From: an uncultured Microbacterium sp.
GTDB lineage: Bacteria > Actinomycetota > Actinomycetes > Actinomycetales > Microbacteriaceae
Direction: 5' to 3'
Assembly: GCA_913774845.1 (NCBI GenBank)
Contig: CAJYJO010000002.1
Span: 32,345 to 96,344, forward strand
DNA: 64,000 bases
The notes under the pieces were generated by a model, which worked only from the letters and a program-made list of their open reading frames with translations, had not been told where the DNA came from and did not search any database. Positions 10,849 through 19,449 of this stretch are shown here, piece after piece; the stretch's first letter is position 1; each line of letters opens with the position of its first letter. A program made the translations under genes and the position numbers.

Positions 10849-12533
10849 CAGAGCGCAAGTCCTTCGGCGAGGGGTCCGAGGGTGAGGACCGGGAAGTAGG
10901 TGAGGGCCGTCACGATCACGACGACGCCGGCGAGCAGGCCCGCGAACTGCGGACGGTGCGTCGGCAGGGTTCCGGCCGTCGAGGGCACGGCATCCTGGGC
11001 CGCGAGCGACCCGGCCAGGGCCAGCACGAACACGATCGGCAGGAACCGGCCGAGCAGCATCGCCGCACCCAGCGCCGTGTTGAACCACGGGGTATTCGCG
11101 GTGAGCCCGGCGAAGGCGGAACCGTTGTTGTTCGCGGCGGAGGTGAAGGCGTAAAGCACCTCGCTCAGGCCGTGGACGCCCGGGTTGAGGATCGAGGTGC
11201 TCTCCACGTCGTCCCGGATGCCGGGAACCCCGAAGCTCAGGGCGGTTCCGGCCAGCACGAGCGTGGGCGTGACGAGGATGTACAGGCTCGCGAGCTTGAT
11301 CTCCTTCGGCCCGATCTTCTTGCCGAGGTACTCGGGCGTGCGGCCGATGAGGAGCCCACCGACGAACACCGCGATCACCGCTAGGACGAGCATGCCGTAC
11401 AGGCCCGAGCCGACACCGCCGGGGGCGATCTCGCCGAGCATCATGTTGAGCATCGGCATCCCGCCGCCCAGCGCCGTGTAGCTGTCGTGCATCGAGTTGA
11501 CCGCACCGGTCGAGGTGAGTGTGCTCGTGGAGCCGAAGAGCGTCGAGCCGAAGATGCCGAAGCGCACCTCCTTGCCCTCCATGGCGCCGCCGGCGAGCTG
11601 AGGAGCGGTGCCGGACCCGGCCATCTCCGCCCAGGTCAGAAGGGCGGTGGATGCCACGAAGATCACGCCCATGACGCTGACGATCGCGTAGCCCTGGCGG
11701 TCGTCGCCGACGATCCGACCGAAGGCGCGGGGGAGCGAGAACGGGATCACCAGCATGAGGAAGATCTCGAAGAGGTTCGTCCAGGGTGTCGGGTTCTCGA
11801 ACGGGTGCGCGGAGTTCGTGTTGAAGATGCCGCCCCCGTTGGTGCCGAGGAGCTTGATCGCCTCCTGCGAGGCCACCGGTCCACCGGGGATGGACTGGGC
11901 GGCGCCGGCCACCGTCGTGGCATCCGTGAAGCCCGAGAGGTTCTGGATGACGCCGCCCGCGAGCAGGACGACCGCCGCGACGATCGAGAACGGCAGCAGC
12001 AGGCGGTAGGTGCCACGCACGAGATCGACCCAGAAGTTGCCGATCACGCCGCTGCGGCGGTACGCGAAGCCGCGCACGAGGGCGACGGCCACGGCGATGC
12101 CGACGGCGGCGCTGACGAAGTTCTGCACGGTGAGGGCCGCGAACTGCACGGTGTAGCCCAGGGTGGTCTCTCCGCCGTAGGACTGCCAGTTCGTGTTGGT
12201 GACGAACGAGACCGCGGTGTTGAACGACAGCGCCTCGCTGGGGGCGCCGAAGCCGAGCGAGAGCGGCAGCACCGCCTGCAGGCGCATGATCGCGTAGACG
12301 AACACCACCCCGACGAACGAGAACAGCAGCACCGAGCGCAGGTAGGCCTGCCACGTCTGCGCGCTGCGGGGGTCGACGCCGATCAGGCGGTAGGTGCCGC
12401 GTTCGACGGCGAGATCGCGCTCGCCGGTGTAGATGCGGGCGATGTAGTCACCGAGGGGGCGGTAGGTCAGGCCCAGGGCGACGAGAAGGGTGAGGCTGGT
12501 CAGGACGATCGACCAGATGGTTCCGCTGTCCAT
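10848..12533 (-). CDS. kdpA: KdpA potassium-channel-like subunit
   Basis: A 561-aa integral membrane protein of the SKT superfamily that forms the potassium-selective pathway of KdpFABC. Ten or so hydrophobic segments are visible, with family motifs [33 protein letters not shown], and [13 protein letters not shown] near the selectivity filters. Start [17 protein letters not shown] is 3 nt after the kdpF stop. The stop overlaps the kdpB start. Length and motifs are normal. Confidence 0.97.
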   Translation of the reverse strand: MDSGTIWSIVLTSLTLLVALGLTYRPLGDYIARIYTGERDLAVERGTYRLIGVDPRSAQTWQAYLRSVLLFSFVGVVFVYAIMRLQAVLPLSLGFGAPSEALSFNTAVSFVTNTNWQSYGGETTLGYTVQFAALTVQNFVSAAVGIAVAVALVRGFAYRRSGVIGNFWVDLVRGTYRLLLPFSIVAAVVLLAGGVIQNLSGFTDATTVAGAAQSIPGGPVASQEAIKLLGTNGGGIFNTNSAHPFENPTPWTNLFEIFLMLVIPFSLPRAFGRIVGDDRQGYAIVSVMGVIFVASTALLTWAEMAGSGTAPQLAGGAMEGKEVRFGIFGSTLFGSTSTLTSTGAVNSMHDSYTALGGGMPMLNMMLGEIAPGGVGSGLYGMLVLAVIAVFVGGLLIGRTPEYLGKKIGPKEIKLASLYILVTPTLVLAGTALSFGVPGIRDDVESTSILNPGVHGLSEVLYAFTSAANNNGSAFAGLTANTPWFNTALGAAMLLGRFLPIVFVLALAGSLAAQDAVPSTAGTLPTHRPQFAGLLAGVVVIVTALTYFPVLTLGPLAEGLAL

Positions 12534-12536
12534 GGG

Positions 12537-12626
12537 TCAGAACTTCTCCGGTCGGACGAGCGCGACCACGAGGTACACGACGGCGGCGACCGCGAGGACC
12601 GCGGCGAGGATCGAGAAGAAGATCAC
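12537..12626 (-). CDS. kdpF: KdpF small membrane subunit, 29 aa
   Basis: Translating the minus strand gives a GTG-initiated peptide beginning MIFFSILAAVLAVAAVVYL and ending VALVRPEKF: one membrane helix followed by RPEKF, the hallmark end of KdpF. GAGGGGG lies about 9 nt upstream. KdpF stabilises the Kdp complex. Its GTG overlaps the stop of the upstream membrane ORF (GTGA) and its stop lies 3 nt before kdpA. Confidence 0.85.
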   Translation of the reverse strand: MIFFSILAAVLAVAAVVYLVVALVRPEKF

Positions 12627-12763
12627 GGGCGCTCGCCCCCTCGTCCGGTGGTGCGGGAGGGGGTGGGCCGGGCCTCCGGGCCCAGCTTCTCGACCCCCTT
12701 CGCGACGAGGGCGACCAGCGCGAAGAGCGCGACGGTCGCGACGAGGTAGACGGCATCCAGCAC
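12623..12763 (-). CDS. small single-helix membrane protein at the head of the kdp operon, 46 aa
   Basis: The GTG at 12763 is preceded by CTGGAG at suitable spacing. The peptide begins MLDAVYLVATVALFALVALV, one clear membrane helix, then KGVEKLGPEARP and a basic tail. The stop overlaps the kdpF GTG. It is not KdpF itself, which follows. No named family is known to me. Position and coupling suggest an accessory Kdp component or translational leader; its ~20-residue helix and short basic tail would allow helix packing against KdpA/KdpF. Function is inferred only from context. Confidence 0.6.
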   Translation of the reverse strand: MLDAVYLVATVALFALVALVAKGVEKLGPEARPTPSRTTGRGGERP

Positions 12764-12913
12764 GACGACTCCAGGTTCGGGACGAGTCCGCGGCGGACCG
12801 CGGGCGCCGCGGGGCGGCACGTGTGTCGATACAACTCCGCCGGGTGCCGGCATCCGGGCGTCCTCACGTTTTCCCTACGGGTCGCCGACGGACGCATACG
12901 GGGTGCTTACGGG

Positions 12914-12999
12914 GTGCCGGGCTCCGGAGCGCTCGGCCTCCTTCGCGCGAAGGAGAGCCCGTTCGCGCGTTGCGGCGCGTTCCGTCCGGAGCGCGGCAC
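12914..12999. repeat. 86-bp palindromic element, copy 2
   Basis: Ends GTGCCGGGCTCCGGA and TCCGGAGCGCGGCAC are inverted repeats. The element lies in the 269-bp divergent interval between the kdp operon and arfB, so it separates two outward promoters rather than acting as a 3' terminator. Confidence 0.85.
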
Positions 13000-13032
13000 G
13001 CCACCGCCCGCCCGCAGACGCATGATGGAGTC

Positions 13033-13470
13033 ATGCGCGCAACCGCCGGCCCCGACGTCCGGGTCACGGCCGCGCTCGTGATCCCGGCGGCGGAGCTGTC
13101 GTGGCGGTTCTCGCGCTCCTCGGGCCCGGGCGGTCAGGGCGTGAACACCGCCGACTCCCGCGTGGAGCTGATGTGGGATGCCGCGGCCTCGACCGCTCTG
13201 TCACGGGTGCAACGCGAACGCGTGCTCGAGCGGCTGGGCGACCGTCTGGTCGACGGGGTGCTGACGATCGCGGCATCCGAGCACCGCGCGCAGCTGCGCA
13301 ACCGCGACGCCGCACGGGCTCGTCTCGCCGCGCTGGTGGCCGAGGCCGTGCGCCCGCCCGCCACGCCGCGCCGCGCGACCAAGCCGACCCGGGGGTCGAC
13401 CGAGCGTCGCCTGCAGGCCAAGCAGCGCCGCACCGACGTGAAGAAGATGCGTCGACGCCCGACCGACTGA
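13033..13470 (+). CDS. arfB: ArfB-like peptidyl-tRNA hydrolase (ribosome rescue)
   Basis: A 145-aa protein with the release-factor catalytic motif GGQ in SSGPGGQGVN near residue 30 and a basic C-terminal tail (RRLQAKQRRTDVKKMRRR) that in this family enters the mRNA channel of stalled ribosomes. It lacks codon-recognition domains, as expected for ArfB/YaeJ, which frees nascent peptides from non-stop ribosomes. The ATG at 13033 has GGAG only 2 nt away, so the exact start is uncertain by a few codons. A perfect hairpin follows the stop. Confidence 0.87.
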   Translation: MRATAGPDVRVTAALVIPAAELSWRFSRSSGPGGQGVNTADSRVELMWDAAASTALSRVQRERVLERLGDRLVDGVLTIAASEHRAQLRNRDAARARLAALVAEAVRPPATPRRATKPTRGSTERRLQAKQRRTDVKKMRRRPTD

Positions 13471-13484
13471 GCGCCCCCCCGGGG

Positions 13485-13543
13485 TCGAGTGTCCAGAACA
13501 CCCGGACCCTTCCGGAAAACGTCCGGGTGTTCTGGACACTCAA
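13485..13543. repeat. palindromic repeat A, copy 1; likely bidirectional terminator
   Basis: A perfect 21-bp stem (13487-13507 with 13521-13541; GAGTGTCCAGAACACCCGGA begins the left arm) closes a 13-nt loop. It sits exactly between two convergent genes. Relatives lie at 20732, 41075, 54123 and 54253. Confidence 0.85.
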
Positions 13544-13635
13544 CAGCTCCGGCAACGAGCACGGCCGGGGCGGGGGCGGGCCTCTGCGGGAGACGCCGAC
13601 GCCCCCACCACGAGGGCGGGGGCGTCGGGCGCGAC

Positions 13636-15735
13636 TCAGGATGCCGAGGGCGGCGTCTTCTTCTGTTTCTGCGCCGGGATCTCGGCCACCGGCCGGCCGC
13701 TGCGCGACTGTCCGGGCAGCGGTCGGGAGCGGCGACCGTAGATGAGCTCGGACGAATCGAGCAGCCACGGGACGAGGGTGATCGAGACGCCGTGCACGAG
13801 CATGAGCTGCTGCGCGAGACGACGCGAGCGGCGGTTGTGCAGGATCGACTCCCACCAGTGGCCCACGATGAACTGCGGCAGGTAGACGGTCACCACGGCG
13901 GAGCCGTTGTTCTCGCGGTACTTCTTGATGAACGTCGACACCGGCGAGCTGTACGTGCGGTACGGAGAGTCGATGATGACCAGGGGGAGCGGCATGTCGT
14001 GCTCCGCCCACTCCCGCTGTAGTTTCGCGGCGTCCTCGTCGGTGATGGCGACGTGCACCGCGAGGGTCTTGTCGTGGTTGGCGGCGAGGGCGTAGTCGAT
14101 GGCCTTCATCACGGGCTTCTGCAGGCGGTTCACCAGCACGATCGCCACGTCTCCCGAGGAGCCGAAGTGCACGTCGTCGTCCATGCGGATCTCGTGCTCG
14201 ACGTCGCGGTAGTAGCGGTTCACGCCGATCATCAGCACCGCCAGGATCGGGATGGCGATGAAGACCAGCCAGGCGCCGTGCGTGAACTTCGTGATCGTCA
14301 CGATGACGAGCACGAGCACGGTCATGCCGGCGCCGATCGAGTTGATCCACAGGCCCGAGATCGCCGAGCGGCGCTCGATCGCCGCGGACTGCTGCTTCGC
14401 GGCCTCGGGGGGCAGGTCTTTCAGGCCGCTCAGCACGCGACGCCAGTGCTTGACCATGCCGATCTGGCCGAGCGAGAACGACACGAAGACGCCGATGATG
14501 TAGAGCTGGATCAGCGTGGTGAGGTTGGCCTGGTACACGATCAGCACGCCGATGGCGACGATGCCGAGGATGATCATGCCGTTGGAGTACACCAGGCGGT
14601 CACCGCGGGTGTTGAGCGCCTTGGGGGCATAGCCGTCGCGAGCGAGCACCGAGCCCAGCAGCGGGAAGCCGTTGAACGCCGTGTTCGCGGCGAGCAGGAG
14701 GACGCACGCCGTGGCCGCCTGGATCACGAAGAAGAAGACGCTGCCCGAGCCGAACGTCGCCGCCGCGACCTGGGCCATCAGGCTCGGTTGCGGATTGTTG
14801 ACGCAGTCGAAGCCGATCAGGTGACAGGGGTTCTCGGCGTAGTGCACGTTCGCGATGAGAGCCAGCACGGTCAGACCGGCGAACAGCGCGATGGCGATGC
14901 CGCCCATCATCGTCAGCGTCGTCTGGGCGTTGCGGATCTTCGGCATCCGGAACGCGGGCACGCCGTTCGACACGGCCTCGACGCCCGTGAGGGCGGAGCA
15001 CCCGCTCGAGAACGCGCGCAGGATGAGCAGGATGAGCGCGGCCTGCGTCAGCGTTTCGGCCTGAACGGCGTAGTCGGCGCTCGCGGCACGGGGGGCATCG
15101 CCCAGGAACGTGCGGGCGAGGCCGACGACGATCATCAGCGCGACCGAGCCGATGAAGACGTAGGTCGGGATCGCGAAGACGCTCGACGCCTCGCGCACGC
15201 CGCGCAGGTTGACGATGACGATGAGGATCACGAACCCGACGGCGATCTCGACCCGGAACGGGTTCAGCTCCGGCAGCGCCGAGATGATGTTGTCGACCCC
15301 GGATGCCACCGACACGGCGACCGTGAGCACGTAGTCGACGAGAAGGGCCGCCGCCACCACGACACCGGGCACCTCGCCGAGGTTCTTGCTGGCGACCTCG
15401 TAGTCGCCGCCGCCCGAGGGGTAGGCCTTGATGAGCTGGCGGTAGCTCAGCACCACGACGACCAGCAACACGACGACGGCCACCGCGACCCACGGGCTGA
15501 GCGTCAGCAGGGCCGTTCCGCCGATGAGCAGGATCATCAGCAACTCCTGCGGCGCGTATGCCACGGAGGACAGCGCGTCGGAGGCGAAGATCGGCAACGC
15601 CATCTTCTTCGGGAGGAGCTGCTCGTCGAGTTTCTCCGACGTGAGGGGCTCGCCGATCAGGATGCGTTTCGCGATCGGCGTCTCTTCGCCGTCAACGCGA
15701 CTTTCGTCAGTCACGGCGCGCGACATTACGCGCAC
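13636..15735 (-). CDS. APC-superfamily transporter, KimA-like potassium importer
   Basis: A 699-aa membrane protein with about twelve transmembrane segments in the first ~480 residues and a ~200-residue cytoplasmic C-terminal domain. The N terminus carries KKMALPIFASDALSSVAYAP, typical of the KimA/YdaO-type APC family, followed by SYRQLIKAYPSGGGDYEVA. KimA of Bacillus imports potassium and is controlled by c-di-AMP; transfer of that function here is inference, strengthened by the kdp operon next door. Start may be GTG 15735 or ATG 15726; neither has a clear Shine-Dalgarno. The leader can fold into a three-way junction. Confidence 0.85.
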   Translation of the reverse strand: MRVMSRAVTDESRVDGEETPIAKRILIGEPLTSEKLDEQLLPKKMALPIFASDALSSVAYAPQELLMILLIGGTALLTLSPWVAVAVVVLLVVVVLSYRQLIKAYPSGGGDYEVASKNLGEVPGVVVAAALLVDYVLTVAVSVASGVDNIISALPELNPFRVEIAVGFVILIVIVNLRGVREASSVFAIPTYVFIGSVALMIVVGLARTFLGDAPRAASADYAVQAETLTQAALILLILRAFSSGCSALTGVEAVSNGVPAFRMPKIRNAQTTLTMMGGIAIALFAGLTVLALIANVHYAENPCHLIGFDCVNNPQPSLMAQVAAATFGSGSVFFFVIQAATACVLLLAANTAFNGFPLLGSVLARDGYAPKALNTRGDRLVYSNGMIILGIVAIGVLIVYQANLTTLIQLYIIGVFVSFSLGQIGMVKHWRRVLSGLKDLPPEAAKQQSAAIERRSAISGLWINSIGAGMTVLVLVIVTITKFTHGAWLVFIAIPILAVLMIGVNRYYRDVEHEIRMDDDVHFGSSGDVAIVLVNRLQKPVMKAIDYALAANHDKTLAVHVAITDEDAAKLQREWAEHDMPLPLVIIDSPYRTYSSPVSTFIKKYRENNGSAVVTVYLPQFIVGHWWESILHNRRSRRLAQQLMLVHGVSITLVPWLLDSSELIYGRRSRPLPGQSRSGRPVAEIPAQKQKKTPPSAS

Positions 15736-15797
15736 TGGACGCCGCGCGCAATCCGACGCGCACGCTGTTCAACGCATGGTCGCCGGACCGTGATCCG

Positions 15798-15874
15798 GCC
15801 GTGCCCTGCTGCAGAGCAGGAAACGCTCCTTCCGCGGCGATATTCCCGCCCCTTCCCCCGCAGCAGGGCACGGC
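15798..15874 (-). ncRNA. candidate structured RNA leader of the KimA-like gene
   Basis: A 15-bp perfect outer stem (15798-15812 with 15860-15874; GCCGTGCCCTGCTGC) encloses 47 nt that can form two small hairpins on the minus strand: GGCG/CGCC around GGAATAT, and GAGC/GCTC. A further hairpin, GCCGGA/TCCGGC, follows before the gene. The shape is a three-way junction upstream of a potassium transporter. The sequence does not match the ydaO c-di-AMP consensus as I know it. Could simply be a repeat-derived hairpin. Confidence 0.35.
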
Positions 15875-16013
15875 TGGCGACGGCGAGTAGCGACCACGGT
15901 GCCGCGAGCGCCGCGAGGATCGTTTACGTTCCGGCCCCGATCTGCCTCGACGGCGGAGCACCCGTCGCGGTGGTTGCCACCGGCGCCGCCTAGGCTGGTC
16001 GGGGAGGAGCCGG

Positions 16014-16604
16014 ATGTCGTCGAGAGCAGGGCGCGCGCAGCGGGCGGGGCGCGGCGTGGCCGCAGCCGCGGTCGCGACGTTCGCGGCGACCCTCTCGCAC
16101 TCCGCGGTCTCGGCCGAGCGCCCGCCGCTCGTCAACATCGTGCTGGCGCTGTGCCTCGCCGCTCCCGTGTGCGTGCTGCTCGCGGGCCGCGCCATGTCGT
16201 GGACCCGGCTCTCGCTCGCGGTGGTGCTCAGCCAGGCGCTCTTCCACGCGCTGCTCGTGCTCGATCTGCAGGGCGGCCTCCTGCCGGTCGGTCACCACGC
16301 GACCACGGCGCTCTTCAGCCCCACGGGTGCACACAGCGCGTCGGCTCACGCGGCGGAGTCCCCGTGGATGTGGGCGGCGCACGCTCTGGCCGCACTCGTG
16401 ACGATCGTCGCCCTCGGCCGGGGCGAGCGCGCGGTGCAGGCGATCGTGCACTTCTTCGTCGCCGCGTTCCGCGCGCTGCGACCTCTCACGGGACTGCCTC
16501 CGCGGACGGATGCCGCTCCCGCGGCGCCCGAGGCTCTGCTTCTGACCAGGGCGATGACGGTGTTGTCGCCGATGAGGCACCGGGGTCCGCCGCGCGCGGC
16601 GTGA
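16014..16604 (+). CDS. membrane protein linked to YcnI/CopC, 196 aa
   Basis: Four to five hydrophobic segments (about residues 13-32, 40-58, 65-85, 118-136) with a His-containing loop PVGHHATTALFSPTGAHSASAH between them. The strong GGAGG six nt before the ATG supports the start. It directly precedes YcnI and CopC on the same strand. In actinobacteria such uncharacterised membrane proteins accompany copper-handling genes. A role in copper uptake or delivery is inferred from context and the histidines, not from a recognised family. Confidence 0.65.
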   Translation: MSSRAGRAQRAGRGVAAAAVATFAATLSHSAVSAERPPLVNIVLALCLAAPVCVLLAGRAMSWTRLSLAVVLSQALFHALLVLDLQGGLLPVGHHATTALFSPTGAHSASAHAAESPWMWAAHALAALVTIVALGRGERAVQAIVHFFVAAFRALRPLTGLPPRTDAAPAAPEALLLTRAMTVLSPMRHRGPPRAA

Positions 16605-16667
16605 CTCCTCTTCCTCCCATCGCGCATGAGCGCCGTCTTGGCGTGCGCCTGTTCAGAAAGCTCATCT

Positions 16668-17414
16668 ATGTCTCGAAACACCCTTCTCCGTCGTGCCCTC
16701 GTCGGTCTCGCCGCCGGCGCGGCCCTGGCCATCGCCGTCCCCCTCGCCGCGTCGGCCCACGTCACCGTGAACCCCAACACCGCCACACCCGGCAGCTACG
16801 CGACCGTCAACTTCCGCGTCCCGACCGAGTCCGAGACGGCCTCGACCGTCAAGCTCGAGGTCAGCCTGCCCACCGACACCCCGCTGAGTGCCGTGCTCGT
16901 GCAGCCCGTTCCGGGGTGGACCGCCACGGTCGAGAAGGGCGCGCTGCCCGCACCGGTCGAGGTGGAGGGCAACACCATCAGCGAGGCCCCGCTGAAGATC
17001 GTCTGGCAGGCCGACCCGGGCGTGGGCATCGGTCAGGACCAGTTCCAGATCTTCTCGGCCGTGCTCGGTCCCGTGCCCGACACCGGACACCTCGTGCTGC
17101 CGGCCGCCCAGTCCTACTCCGACGGCTCGGTGGTCGACTGGGCCGCCACTCCTGACGAGGTCGCCGCGGACGACACGCTCGAGCCCGCGCCGGTGCTCTA
17201 CATCAACGACACCCCGCCCTCGGGGGAGCACAGCCACAGCCACGGCTCGGCCACGGCCGCTCCGGCGGAGGAGGATCACTCGGCCATGGCCGCGAGCTCC
17301 ACGTCGGACTCCTCGGGAGTCGCGCTCGGTCTGAGCATCGCCGCGCTCGTGGTCGCCGCAGCGGGTGCCGTTCTCGGTGCCCTCGCCTTCGCTCGTCGCC
17401 CGAAGCGCGGCTGA
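16668..17414 (+). CDS. YcnI-family (DUF1775) exported copper-binding protein
   Basis: A 248-aa secreted, membrane-anchored protein. A signal peptide ends LAASA, leaving mature HVTVNPN: the N-terminal histidine is the copper ligand of the YcnI family. The cupredoxin-like domain carries YATVNFRVPTE and GWTATVEKG. A His-rich stretch (EHSHSHGS, then EEDHSAMA) precedes a C-terminal helix and RRPKRG, giving a surface anchor. The ATG at 16668 is chosen because the signal peptide begins there. CopC follows after one nucleotide. Role: extracytoplasmic copper binding. Confidence 0.9.
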   Translation: MSRNTLLRRALVGLAAGAALAIAVPLAASAHVTVNPNTATPGSYATVNFRVPTESETASTVKLEVSLPTDTPLSAVLVQPVPGWTATVEKGALPAPVEVEGNTISEAPLKIVWQADPGVGIGQDQFQIFSAVLGPVPDTGHLVLPAAQSYSDGSVVDWAATPDEVAADDTLEPAPVLYINDTPPSGEHSHSHGSATAAPAEEDHSAMAASSTSDSSGVALGLSIAALVVAAAGAVLGALAFARRPKRG

Positions 17415-17415
17415 C

Positions 17416-18003
17416 ATGCGCACCCCGTCCGTACGGACCAGGGTCCTGGCCGCGGCGGCGTTCCTCGTCGCCGCGGCCGGGGCCGCCCTGGGTGGCGCTC
17501 AGGCCGCCTCGGCGCACGACAGCCTCGTCTCGTCGTCACCCGCTTCGGGGGACAGCGTCTCCTCGCTGTCCGAGGTGACGCTGGACTTCAGCGCGAACCT
17601 GCTCGGCTACGACGGCGGCAACATCGTGATCGTCCTCGGGCCCGACGGGCGGCACTACGAGACGGAGTGCGTCGCCCTGGCCGGTCCGACCCTGACGCTC
17701 CCGGTCGCCCTCGGGCAGCCCGGGGAGTACTCGGTCGAGTGGCGTGCCGTCTCGTCCGACGGCCACCCCGTCTCCGGTGTCATCCCGTTCACGTACACCG
17801 GAGCGAGCACCTCGGAGGGCGCGAGCACCTCTCCCTGCGCCGCGGCCGTCGGAGCCGACGAGGCAGCGTCGACGACCGACGATTCGCCGGAGTCCGGCGG
17901 GCTCTCGGGCCTGACACTCGGCCTGCTCGTGGGCGGTGGAGCGGTGGTCGTGGTCGGCATCCTGGTGGTCGTCATCCTCCGCACCCGCTCGCGGGAGGAC
18001 TGA
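17416..18003 (+). CDS. CopC-domain copper-resistance protein
   Basis: A 195-aa secreted protein with signal peptide ending AASA and mature N terminus HDSLVSSSPASGD, the CopC copper-site histidine followed by the family's Pro/Gly turn. A second motif, SSDGHPVSGVIPFTY, supplies DxH ligands. A short Ser/Thr-rich linker leads to a C-terminal membrane helix and RTRSRED anchor. Start is 1 nt after the YcnI stop, so they form one operon. Unlike many actinobacterial homologs it has no CopD membrane domain fused. Confidence 0.92.
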   Translation: MRTPSVRTRVLAAAAFLVAAAGAALGGAQAASAHDSLVSSSPASGDSVSSLSEVTLDFSANLLGYDGGNIVIVLGPDGRHYETECVALAGPTLTLPVALGQPGEYSVEWRAVSSDGHPVSGVIPFTYTGASTSEGASTSPCAAAVGADEAASTTDDSPESGGLSGLTLGLLVGGGAVVVVGILVVVILRTRSRED

Positions 18004-18086
18004 GCGGCGCGGCCGGGGAGGTCGCTCGCCGGTCGCGCGACCGCTGCCCCGTCCGTGCCCGGTGCGCCGTCGGGGCCGGATGCCGC

Positions 18087-18166
18087 GGATGCGGACCGGC
18101 GCGCCGGATGCGGACGTGCCGGGTCTTGGCATCCGCATCCGTGGTCCGGGTCCGAATTCGCTGCAG
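18087..18166. repeat. 80-bp repeat D, copy 1
   Basis: Starts GGATGCGGACCGG and ends CTGCAG; contains an internal inverted repeat GGATGCGGA / TCCGCATCC. Copy 2 begins 128 bp downstream with about ten differences and the same length. Confidence 0.85.
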
Positions 18167-18214
18167 TCGTTGCGCCCGGCGGTACCGCGCGGGCAGTCGC
18201 CGCGTCCGCGCCAT

Positions 18215-18294
18215 GGATGCGGACCGGTGCACCGGATGCGGATGTGCCGGGTCGCGGCATCCGCATCCGTTGTGCGGGCCCGAATCCGTCGCAG
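18215..18294. repeat. 80-bp repeat D, copy 2
   Basis: Direct repeat of 18087-18166 with conserved ends (GGATGCGGACCGG, CGCAG) and conserved internal arms GGATGCGGA / TCCGCATCC. Confidence 0.85.
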
Positions 18295-18318
18295 CCCGCG
18301 CCGTCCGCGGGCCCCGCG

Positions 18319-19194
18319 CTACAGCTGCGAGCCCGACACCGCGAAGGTGTCGCAGGCGTTCACGCCACCGTCGCGCCCGGCGTCGAACCACCGCTGACGC
18401 TGCTCGCTCGAGCCGTGCGTGAAGCTCTCGGGATTGACGACCCCGCCCGACTCGGCCTGGATGTGGTCGTCGCCGACGGCCGCGGCCGCGGCCAGCGCGT
18501 CGCTGATCTGCGTCTGCGTGGGCGGCTGCAGGTACGGCGTGCCGTTCTCGTCGACCTGTTCGCCGGCGGCGGCGACCCACGCCCCGGCGTAGCAGTCTGC
18601 CTGCAGCTCGGTGCGCACGCCGTTGCTGTCGGGTCCGGTGCCGTTGTTCGGGTACTCCTGCATCACACCGGTGAGGTTCTGCACGTGGTGGCCGTACTCG
18701 TGCGCGAGCACGTAGAGCTGCGCGAGGGGTCCCGCGGTCGTGTCGAACTGCTCGCGGAGGATCGAGAAGAAGGTCGGATCGACGTACACCGTCTCGTCGG
18801 GCGGGCAGTAGAACGGCCCCGTCGCGTTCGAGGCGGTGCCGCACGAGCTCGACGTCGCCTGGTCCACGATGATGAGCTGCGGGGCGCGATACCCGTCGAG
18901 CCGCTCGGCCCAGAACTGATCGATGCTCAACGACGCGGCCGCCAGGCGGCAGGAGTCGTCGGTGTTGGCATCCTGACCGGTCTCGCAGTTCGCGATCTCC
19001 TCGCCGCCGCTCTGCGGACCGACCGGTGCCGCCCCGCCGCCGAGCAGCGGCGTCAGGTCGGTGCCGGTGAAGGCCGAGAACAGCAGCACGATGATCGCGC
19101 CGAGACCGACCGTGCCGCCGCCGATGGCCGCCACGGTGCCGCCGCGACGTTTGGCGGTGTTCCCGCCGACGCGGGCGTTGTCGTTGAAAGTCAC
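18319..19194 (-). CDS. YpfJ-family neutral zinc metallopeptidase
   Basis: A 291-aa membrane-anchored protein. After a basic cytoplasmic start (DNARVGGNTAKRRGG) a single membrane helix (about residues 22-43) leads to an extracytoplasmic domain with the zinc motif HEYGHH and a downstream glutamate in RTELQADCYAG, both characteristic of the family. Four cysteines (DSC, SSSC, FYC, ADC) may form disulfides. The GTG start has GGAGGAG 13 nt upstream, rather far. Substrate unknown; family proteins are putative proteases. Confidence 0.9.
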   Translation of the reverse strand: MTFNDNARVGGNTAKRRGGTVAAIGGGTVGLGAIIVLLFSAFTGTDLTPLLGGGAAPVGPQSGGEEIANCETGQDANTDDSCRLAAASLSIDQFWAERLDGYRAPQLIIVDQATSSSCGTASNATGPFYCPPDETVYVDPTFFSILREQFDTTAGPLAQLYVLAHEYGHHVQNLTGVMQEYPNNGTGPDSNGVRTELQADCYAGAWVAAAGEQVDENGTPYLQPPTQTQISDALAAAAAVGDDHIQAESGGVVNPESFTHGSSEQRQRWFDAGRDGGVNACDTFAVSGSQL

Positions 19195-19366
19195 GGCCGT
19201 GACGGTACTCCTCCGTCCTCCCGGTGTTGAGGGGGTGGATTTCTCGCTGCGATCGGGTCGCGGTTTCACGGTTGCCCCGCCCGTGCAAGCCCTCGCTTCG
19301 GCGACGGTCCTCGCATAGCTTCGCGGCCGAGAAGCAACGCGGCCCCGGGCCCATCGGGGGTCGCCG

Positions 19367-19424
19367 GTTGTGTCGAGGGGCTCAGCCACCTCGGATCGGA
19401 GGTCCCTGAGCCTGTCGAAGGGAC
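19367..19424. repeat. paired hairpin repeats between metallopeptidase and M20 genes
   Basis: A degenerate copy (19367-19389, right arm AGCCAC) and an intact hairpin 19402-19424 with arms GTCCCT and AGGGAC. It lies between the metallopeptidase start and the M20 gene stop, both on the minus strand. Confidence 0.8.
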
Positions 19425-19449
19425 CGGAACCATCCCGCGCCCGGCAGCC

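Larger units (their letters stand above)
18004..18318. other. gene-free interval with two 80-bp repeats
   Basis: Convergent 3' ends of copC and the metallopeptidase gene flank this 315-bp stretch. Apart from the two direct repeats nothing else is supported. The repeats contain GGATGCGGA/TCCGCATCC inverted arms and may provide termination for both genes. Confidence 0.7.

Noticed and set aside
15798-15874. Assignment of the KimA leader as a ydaO c-di-AMP riboswitch
   Set aside because: The conserved ydaO sequence blocks were not found; only the general position fits, so it was listed as an unassigned structure.
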